From assembly GCA_949840775.1 (NCBI GenBank), contig CATKXO010000006.1, positions 29,091 to 93,090 on the forward strand: a stretch of DNA of 64,000 bases, given 5' to 3'. Source of the DNA: an uncultured bacterium. GTDB taxonomy: Bacteria > Bacillota > Clostridia > Oscillospirales > Oscillospiraceae. This document shows, piece after piece, positions 58,866 to 64,000 of the stretch (its first letter is position 1; the number at the start of each line of letters is the position of its first letter). A program made the translations under genes and the position numbers. A model generated the notes under the pieces. That model was not told the origin of the DNA and made no database searches. It worked only from the letters and a program-made list of their open reading frames with translations.

Positions 58866-60200
58866 ATGAGAGAGAGACAGAAGAAATCCGGCCTGTTCTA
58901 TAAGGTGCTGCTGGGCATTTTGGCGGCGCTGCTTTTGAGCTTCGTCTATATCCGCTTCGGCCTGCTGCGCCCCTGGCTGGTCCGGTATGAGGCCGCCCAG
59001 CCCAAGCATGTCAGCCAGGAGGTGTTTGGCGACCTCTTTTCCCCCGCGGACTGGGGGAGGGTCTACGACCTGTCCGGGCAGGAGGGGGACCGGGAGAGCT
59101 TTATCCAGGCGATGGAGGAGCTGGCCGGCGGCCGGGAGCTGGCCCTGGTGGAGACCTCCGCCGGGCTGTCCGGCGACCGGCGCTACATCGTCAAGTCGGG
59201 TGAGGAGAGCCTGGCCGCTTTTACCCTGACCAGCGGCGGAGACACGGAGCGGGAGACGGTGTGGAAACTGGGCGGCGTGGAGCTGCTGGTGAGCCCCTTG
59301 GGCGGTACGGTGCAGGTCCGGACGCTGGCCGGCCAGCGGGTGCTGGTGGACGGAAGGGAGCTGGACAGGGCGTTTCAGGTCCGGACCACTGAGACCGTGG
59401 CGGAGCGCTACCTGCCTGAGGGGGTGTTCGGAAGGCGGACCGCCCTCTGGGAGGCCCCGGTGGCCTCGGTGAAGGGGGCCCAGGTGACGGTTCTGGACGG
59501 GGACGGTCAGGAGGTGCCCCTGCGTCAGGAGGGGGAGGGCCGCTTTGCGGTGGAAGAGAGGGCGGAGGAGCCCACTGACCAGGAGCGGGCCGCCCTCACC
59601 GGCGCGGCCAAGGTCCACGCCCAGTATATGATTCGGGCCGCCGATTCCGCCCAGCTCCAGAGGTATTTTGACAGCGGAAGCGAGATATACCGGACCATCC
59701 GCTCCAGTGAAATCTGGATCAAAACCACCTCCGGCCACTCCTTCTCCGACGAGGTGGTGAGTGAGTTTTGCCGCTATGGGGAGGATATGTTCTCCGGTCG
59801 GGTGTCCCTGCACATGGACGTGAGGCGGGGAAACGGCACATCCAAGCCCTATGAGGTGGACAGTACCCTCTTTTTCCACAAAAAAAACGGCGGCTGGCGG
59901 GCCTTTGAGATGACCAACATGGATGTACAGCGGGAGATTGTCCACGCCCGGCTGGTCTTTATGGACGGGGAGCGGGAGCTGGAGCGGCAGTTTGTCTCCT
60001 CGGAGGACCACAGCTTCGCGACGCCCCAGGTGACGGCGCCCCAGGGGCAGCGCTTTGCCGGCTGGGCCACCCGGGAGCAGAAGGGGAACGACGTTACCAT
60101 GACGGTCCGTTTCCGGCCCGGGGAGGACGGAACAGTCACCCTTCCGCCTGGCTATGAGCCGGAGCCCATGACGCTGTATGCGGTCTTTGAAGCAGAATAA
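58866..60200 (+). CDS. Membrane-anchored protein with InlB-like terminal repeat
   Basis: This 444-residue protein has one N-terminal membrane helix near residues 12-30 (KVLLGILAALLLSFVYIRFG). The outer part is acidic with no enzyme motif I know. Residues about 225-350 form an alpha/beta domain, and the last 60 residues resemble an InlB/Listeria-Bacteroides repeat (FAGWATREQ ... MTLYAVFEAE). GGAGG precedes the ATG. As the third gene of the envelope unit it may bind the polymer made by its neighbours. The function is unknown. Confidence 0.75.
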   Translation: MRERQKKSGLFYKVLLGILAALLLSFVYIRFGLLRPWLVRYEAAQPKHVSQEVFGDLFSPADWGRVYDLSGQEGDRESFIQAMEELAGGRELALVETSAGLSGDRRYIVKSGEESLAAFTLTSGGDTERETVWKLGGVELLVSPLGGTVQVRTLAGQRVLVDGRELDRAFQVRTTETVAERYLPEGVFGRRTALWEAPVASVKGAQVTVLDGDGQEVPLRQEGEGRFAVEERAEEPTDQERAALTGAAKVHAQYMIRAADSAQLQRYFDSGSEIYRTIRSSEIWIKTTSGHSFSDEVVSEFCRYGEDMFSGRVSLHMDVRRGNGTSKPYEVDSTLFFHKKNGGWRAFEMTNMDVQREIVHARLVFMDGERELERQFVSSEDHSFATPQVTAPQGQRFAGWATREQKGNDVTMTVRFRPGEDGTVTLPPGYEPEPMTLYAVFEAE

Positions 60201-60204
60201 ATGA

Positions 60205-60242
60205 CAGACAGGGAGCGTTCTTAAGAGGACGCTCTCTGTCTG
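60205..60242 (+). terminator. Terminator-like hairpin
   Basis: CAGACAGGGAGCGT pairs with ACGCTCTCTGTCTG, with one G-T pair, around a ten-base loop. There is no T-run. It ends the envelope unit. Confidence 0.6.
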
Positions 60243-60337
60243 CGCATAATCAACAAAAAATGTGCCACAATGAAGATATTGCTGTGAAAAAACCAGCAAT
60301 GGCGAATTGGGAGATATCTGTAAAGGAGCGAGTGTTT

Positions 60338-61288
60338 GTGGAAGTCAATTACAGGAAAGCGGCCGTGATCGGCTGCGGATTTGTGGGGGCGTCTATCGCC
60401 TTTCGTTTTTTGCAGCAGGGGCTGTTTTCCAGCCTGGTGCTGCTGGACGCCAACCGGGACAAGGCAGAGGGAGAGGCGATGGACCTGAGCGACGGCCTGC
60501 CCTATGGGGCGGCAATGGAGATCACGGCCGGAACCTACGACGACATTACGGACTGCGGCCTGGTGGTGGTCACCGCCGGGGTGAACCAGAAGCCGGGGGA
60601 GACCAGGCTCCAGCTGATTGAGCGCAACGCCGCCATCATGAGGAGTATTGTGGGCGAGATTACCTCCCGCCCCTTCGGGGGTATCCTGCTTATCGTATCC
60701 AATCCGGTGGATGTGCTCACCTATGTGGCCAGAGAGCTGTCCGGATATCCCAGGGAGCGGGTGATCGGCTCCGGGACGGTGCTGGACACCGCCCGCCTCA
60801 AAGAGCTGCTGGGGGAGGAGCTGGGGGTGGACAGCCGCAATGTCCACGCCTTTATCGTGGGGGAACACGGTGACAGCGAGCTGGCGGTGTGGAGCGGGGC
60901 CAATGTGTCCGGGCTGGGTCTGGAAGACTTCTGCCGCCTGCGAGGAAAAGAGCTCCATGAGCCCGGCAGGGAGCGGATTTACCGGGAAATCAGGGACAGC
61001 GCCAACGAGATCATCAAGCGCAAGGGCGCCACCTACTACGGCATCGCTATGGCGGTGGGACGGATTGCGGCGTGCATCGTGAAGGACGAGCACGCAGTGC
61101 TGCCCATCTCAGTGGCGCTGGAGGGGGAGTATGGCCTGGATCAGGTGGCGCTGAGCATCCCCTCCATTGTCGGTAAAAACGGGCTGGAAAAGATTTTGGA
61201 GCTTCCTCTGGGTGAGTCCGAGCGTGGGGCACTGGAAGGGTCCGCCCGGCAGCTGAAGGAGGTCATTGCCGGATTAAGGCTGTATTAG
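60338..61288 (+). CDS. ldh: L-lactate dehydrogenase
   Basis: This 316-residue NAD-dependent enzyme reduces pyruvate to L-lactate. The NAD motif is AVIGCGFVGASIAF (about residues 8-21). The loop that sets substrate choice reads GVNQKPGETRLQLIERN, with Gln rather than the Arg of malate dehydrogenases. The catalytic His lies in VGEHGDSELAVW, and NPVDVL is intact. I chose the GTG at 60338 because AAAGGAG lies nine bases upstream; longer in-frame starts add non-family residues. It is a single-gene unit. Confidence 0.95.
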   Translation: MEVNYRKAAVIGCGFVGASIAFRFLQQGLFSSLVLLDANRDKAEGEAMDLSDGLPYGAAMEITAGTYDDITDCGLVVVTAGVNQKPGETRLQLIERNAAIMRSIVGEITSRPFGGILLIVSNPVDVLTYVARELSGYPRERVIGSGTVLDTARLKELLGEELGVDSRNVHAFIVGEHGDSELAVWSGANVSGLGLEDFCRLRGKELHEPGRERIYREIRDSANEIIKRKGATYYGIAMAVGRIAACIVKDEHAVLPISVALEGEYGLDQVALSIPSIVGKNGLEKILELPLGESERGALEGSARQLKEVIAGLRLY

Positions 61289-61402
61289 TAAATATAGGCA
61301 GGGGCGCAAAGAAGTATATCTCCGTGGTTTGGGGCAAAGCTATAAGCGGATGTTCCATCCAACTCAAACAGGAAAAACAAAATGAAAAAGGAGAGACGAA
61401 TC

Positions 61403-61510
61403 ATGTCTAACAGCAATAGCAATAAAATTATGGTCCCCAACGCCCGTGAGGCTATGGACAAGTTTAAGATGGAGGCCGCCAACGACCTTGATGTAACTGC
61501 ACCATCTTAA
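61403..61510 (+). pseudogene. Truncated alpha/beta-type small acid-soluble spore protein
   Basis: The 35-residue frame reads MSNSNSNKIMVPNAREAMD, then KFKMEAANDLDV, which matches the N-terminal half of clostridial alpha/beta SASPs, the DNA-coating proteins of spores. It then stops at TAPS. The C-terminal half with the conserved GGxMV region is missing in all three frames downstream. A GGAGAG ribosome site precedes the ATG. It is probably a decayed copy; function of the remnant is doubtful. It implies a spore-forming ancestry. Confidence 0.75.
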
Positions 61511-61585
61511 AACAGCGAAAGCGAATTGAATTGAACTATGACAAAATATTACTTATTTAGGTGAATCGGCCCACTAAAATTGAGA

Positions 61586-61627
61586 AAATCCCGCCGTGAT
61601 GTGTGAAATACACCTGCGGCGGGATTT
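61586..61627. terminator. Hairpin, probable terminator
   Basis: AAATCCCGCCG pairs with CGGCGGGATTT, with an inner GTGT/ACAC pairing. It lies between the SASP relic and the AlbA_2 regulator gene. Confidence 0.65.
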
Positions 61628-61693
61628 GCGTTTTGACAGAGGAAATGGGTATCAGCTGGCAATATGACGAAGCAAATTGATGCAGCGAATCGG

Positions 61694-61719
61694 TTCGAAG
61701 CGATTCGAATTGATTCGAA
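61694..61719. repeat. TTCGAA motifs at exact 10-base spacing
   Basis: TTCGAA occurs at 61694, 61704 and 61714, each a palindrome and each one helical turn apart, directly before the -35 element of the next gene. A related CGAATCGG lies just before. It is a likely array of regulator half-sites on one DNA face. Confidence 0.65.
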
Positions 61720-61728
61720 TCATTTTTC

Positions 61729-61757
61729 TTTACATTTGTGGTTAGAACGCATATAAT
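61729..61757 (+). promoter_or_regulatory. Promoter of the AlbA_2 regulator gene
   Basis: TTTACA (61729-61734) and TATAAT (61752-61757) are 17 bases apart. Confidence 0.8.
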
Positions 61758-61787
61758 GGTGGCATCATCTATATGAGGTGAGCTGCT

Positions 61788-63089
61788 ATGACAGAAGGAA
61801 TTACCACCGAATTTAAACGAGAATATACGGAGGAGATCAAAAAGACGGTCATCGCTTTTGCAAACACCAGAGGCGGCGAGGTTTTGATCGGCGTGGAGGA
61901 CGACGGCACAATTATCGGCGTCCCGGATGTGGATGGGACCATGCTCAAGGTGACCAACGCCCTGCGGGATTCCATTAAGCCCGACATCACCATGTTTCTG
62001 CTGTGTGAGAAGCGGGAGATGGATGGCAAGGACGTTGTCGCTGTCAGTGTTCAGAAGGGCACCGCCTGTCCCTACTACCTGGCTGCCAAGGGGCTACGCC
62101 CGGAGGGGGTCTTTGTCCGGCAGGGGGCGTCTACCGTCCCGGCCACCGGGAGCGCCATTTTGAAAATGATCAAAGAGACGGACGGCGACGACTATGAGGC
62201 GGCCCGCTCCCTGAATCAGAAATTGACCTTTCAGGATGCGGAGCACTTCTTTGCGGAGGAGCATATCCCCTTTGGACAGGAGCAGAAGCGCACGTTGGGA
62301 CTTGTCAGCGAGGACGGGGTCTTTACCAACCTGGGCCTGCTTCTCTCCGACCAGTGTATGCACACCGCGAAGCTGGCGGTTTTTCAGGGCTCCAGCAAGA
62401 CAGTTTTCAAGGATCGGGCGGAGTTCTCCGGCTCTCTGTTCCGGCAGATGGAGGATATTTATGCCTATATTGACCGCTTCAACCGAATCAGGGCGGAGTT
62501 TCCCGGCTTAAAGCGGGTGGATACACGGGACTATCCAACCGAGGCCGTGCGGGAGGCCATGCTCAATGCCATTGTCCACCGGGACTACTCCTACAGTGCC
62601 TCTACTTTTATCAGCATCTTCGACGACCGGATCGAGTTTGTGACCTTGGGCGGACTGCCCAAAGGAATCGCTATGAGCGACGTGATGATGGGGGTGTCGG
62701 TCCCCCGCAACCGACGCCTTGCCAACATTTTTTACCGCCTGCACCTTATTGAGGCGTTTGGCACGGGGATGCTGAAAATCAAGGAGTGCTATGCCGGTTA
62801 CGCCTACCAGCCTGCTGTGGAAGTTTCCGAAAATGCCTTCAAGATCACACTGCCCAATGTGAACTATGAGGCGGAGACAGCTAACCAGAAGACCTCACTA
62901 TCCGAAAAAGAACAGCGGGTTATGAAATTCATTTCTGCCCGGCAGTCCGCTTCCAGAGCGGAGATAGAGTCGGCGACAGGGTTGTCTCAAAGCGTGACGG
63001 TTCGGACGCTGAAGAAGCTGCTGGAGCTGGGAGCGATCCAAAAAAGAGGGAATGGAAAAAATACGGTATACTATTATGACGGCAAATGA
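61788..63089 (+). CDS. AlbA_2/Schlafen-type ATP-binding regulator
   Basis: This 433-residue protein has an N-terminal AlbA_2 (Schlafen AAA_4-type) domain: TEFKREYTEEIKKTVIAFAN then TRGGEVLIGVEDDGTIIG (residues 6-45). A middle HATPase_c_4-like domain follows, with EAVREAMLNAIVHRDYS (near 262), FDDRIEFVTLGGLPKG and RNRRLANIFYRLHLIEAFGTGM. The C-terminal 70 residues form a winged helix (SRAEIESATGLSQSVTVRTL). Such proteins act as transcription regulators. Its stop codon overlaps a possible start of the MATE gene (ATGA). A TTCGAA array precedes its promoter, perhaps its own operator. Confidence 0.9.
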   Translation: MTEGITTEFKREYTEEIKKTVIAFANTRGGEVLIGVEDDGTIIGVPDVDGTMLKVTNALRDSIKPDITMFLLCEKREMDGKDVVAVSVQKGTACPYYLAAKGLRPEGVFVRQGASTVPATGSAILKMIKETDGDDYEAARSLNQKLTFQDAEHFFAEEHIPFGQEQKRTLGLVSEDGVFTNLGLLLSDQCMHTAKLAVFQGSSKTVFKDRAEFSGSLFRQMEDIYAYIDRFNRIRAEFPGLKRVDTRDYPTEAVREAMLNAIVHRDYSYSASTFISIFDDRIEFVTLGGLPKGIAMSDVMMGVSVPRNRRLANIFYRLHLIEAFGTGMLKIKECYAGYAYQPAVEVSENAFKITLPNVNYEAETANQKTSLSEKEQRVMKFISARQSASRAEIESATGLSQSVTVRTLKKLLELGAIQKRGNGKNTVYYYDGK

Positions 63090-63109
63090 TCGTGTTTTGT
63101 GAGGCGTCC

Positions 63110-64000
63110 ATGAAAAATCCAACTTTAGAACGGAACAACCGGATATATCTGTTCCTGGCTTTGTGCGTACTTCTTGTTATCCCATTTCTGCACCAATGTG
63201 TCCGGACCAGCCTCATCAGCGATATTCCGAATACAGACGGACTTGGTATCGCTGGCCATATCGAATGGTTCGACCTGATCAATGAAACGATCCAAGCATT
63301 CCTGATCGTGCCGCTGTATCATCTGCTCAATGAGGTAAAAGGCGAGCCGGGCGTGTTGAAACGGCGAATCCGCAGCAGCTTTGTTGTTTCTACCGCACTG
63401 TATACCGTCTTTTCCATTGTTTGTTTTGCCATGTGCTCCAATATCACGCAGTTTATGACAGGCGGCAAGAGAGCCGAAATCATCAGCTATCTGCGCTTGG
63501 AGACGGTCGCATTCATTGCGGGGCATATTTCCAGCTTTGCTGTGGTGGTGTTTGTTGTTGCGGGGAAACCGTCCTATATCGTGGCTCTGACGGTTGGGAG
63601 AACTATTCTGACCATTGTGACGGATTCGTTTTTCATTCCGGCATTCGGAGTAAATGGGGTCGCATGTTCAAATATCGTGATTAATCTCTTTGCGGGAGCC
63701 ATCTGCTTTGCACTGGTAGAGCATTTAGAATCCAGTCAGGCATCGGTACAGCTGTCCGCAAATGGATACGGGTGGCTCCGGCAATGGGTTGTGATCGGGG
63801 TGTTCTCTGGTGCGCAGATCCTGCTGGATAACCTCATTTACGCGCTAATCGTCTGTAAAATGGTCAATGATGTGGCGGAACAGGGGAACTATTGGGTGGC
63901 AAACAATTTTATCTGGGGGTTCTTGCTTGTTCCTATTTTAGCTATTGCAGAGATCATAAAACGAGAAAACGCGCCGGGTCAGGTCAGAAAATATTTCAAA
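63110..64000 (+). CDS. MATE-like multidrug/flippase transporter, partial
   Basis: The visible 297 residues hold about eight hydrophobic segments and run past the window end. The start is MKNPTLERNNRIYLFLALCV, then LISDIPNTDGLGIAGHIEWF, a MATE-superfamily pattern of clostridia. FGVNGVACSNIVINLFAG resembles the conserved mid-protein MATE segment. GTGAGG lies five bases before the ATG at 63110; an in-frame ATG at 63086 overlaps the upstream stop codon and could be used by coupling. It is probably controlled by the AlbA_2 regulator just upstream. Confidence 0.8.
   Translation, partial: MKNPTLERNNRIYLFLALCVLLVIPFLHQCVRTSLISDIPNTDGLGIAGHIEWFDLINETIQAFLIVPLYHLLNEVKGEPGVLKRRIRSSFVVSTALYTVFSIVCFAMCSNITQFMTGGKRAEIISYLRLETVAFIAGHISSFAVVVFVVAGKPSYIVALTVGRTILTIVTDSFFIPAFGVNGVACSNIVINLFAGAICFALVEHLESSQASVQLSANGYGWLRQWVVIGVFSGAQILLDNLIYALIVCKMVNDVAEQGNYWVANNFIWGFLLVPILAIAEIIKRENAPGQVRKYFK

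Noticed and set aside
58191-60299. A 702-codon open frame antisense to the glycosidase and InlB-like genes
   Set aside because: It has the same shadow composition (Pro/Gly/His-rich), no start signals, and the sense genes are supported by domains and ribosome sites.

Overview
The window looks like a chromosomal segment of a GC-rich, anaerobic, spore-forming Firmicute of the Oscillospiraceae (Flavonifractor / Lawsonibacter / Intestinimonas-like). This rests on several observations: near-consensus sigma-A promoters and strong GGAGG ribosome sites in GC-rich DNA, a relic of an alpha/beta-type small acid-soluble spore protein, a SpoVB-like flippase, a bacterial GlnRS, a butyrate-type crotonase, tripartite tricarboxylate (TTT) carriers and a clostridial-looking thioredoxin reductase without NADPH motifs. 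The genus assignment is inference. I see no rRNA, tRNA, CRISPR array, prophage or complete IS.

Layout. 1-4.2 kb: an LplABC-type carbohydrate ABC importer (its binding protein is cut by the window edge) divergent from a LacI regulator, with operator-like palindromes between them. 4.2-6.3 kb: small envelope proteins and a YesL-like membrane protein. 6.4-11.4 kb: an Fbp/Afu-type ABC importer (binding protein, ATPase, fused double permease) translationally coupled to a HAD phosphatase. 11.4-17.7 kb: an MMPL exporter with a large secreted coiled-coil partner, flanked by two TetR regulators; the inner regulator and the exporter operon share one promoter palindrome. 17.8-28.2 kb: housekeeping genes (tRNA and rRNA methyltransferases, murC, thioredoxin and its reductase, glnS), a diguanylate cyclase, an SLH protein, and an AT-rich acetyltransferase island with a MITE-like element.

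28.3-36.3 kb: a sugar-acid cluster with two keto-deoxy-sugar kinases (DgoK, KdgK), two KDPG-type aldolases (one fused to a VOC domain), a TctABC carrier and a divergent GntR/FCD regulator with two matching operators. 36.4-39.2 kb: an orphan gene behind an attenuator-like leader, glyA and a methyltransferase. 39.2-45.5 kb: a dipeptide-use operon (DUF3870, DUF819 permease, PepV-like dipeptidase, Ala-Glu-type epimerase) preceded by an omega-amidase-like hydrolase and an AEC carrier. 45.6-51.5 kb: a membrane-anchored XRE regulator, crotonase, a compact two-RNA locus encoding a 20-residue peptide, a small HTH protein, a SpoVB-like flippase and a MATE pump. 51.7-55.6 kb: three M42 aminopeptidases with a DUF4253 protein. 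55.8-60.2 kb: envelope glycan genes. 60.3-64 kb: L-lactate dehydrogenase, the SASP relic, an AlbA_2 regulator and a MATE protein cut by the window end.

Two things stand out. The first is the 47.3-47.6 kb locus, where convergent consensus promoters make two RNAs with near-identical 5' ends meeting at one shared terminator, one of them coding for a 20-residue peptide (type I toxin-antitoxin-like architecture). The second is a dispersed intergenic palindrome family (TGTAGGGGC...GCCCCTACA and TGTGGGACC variants) that supplies the stop codon of three different genes.
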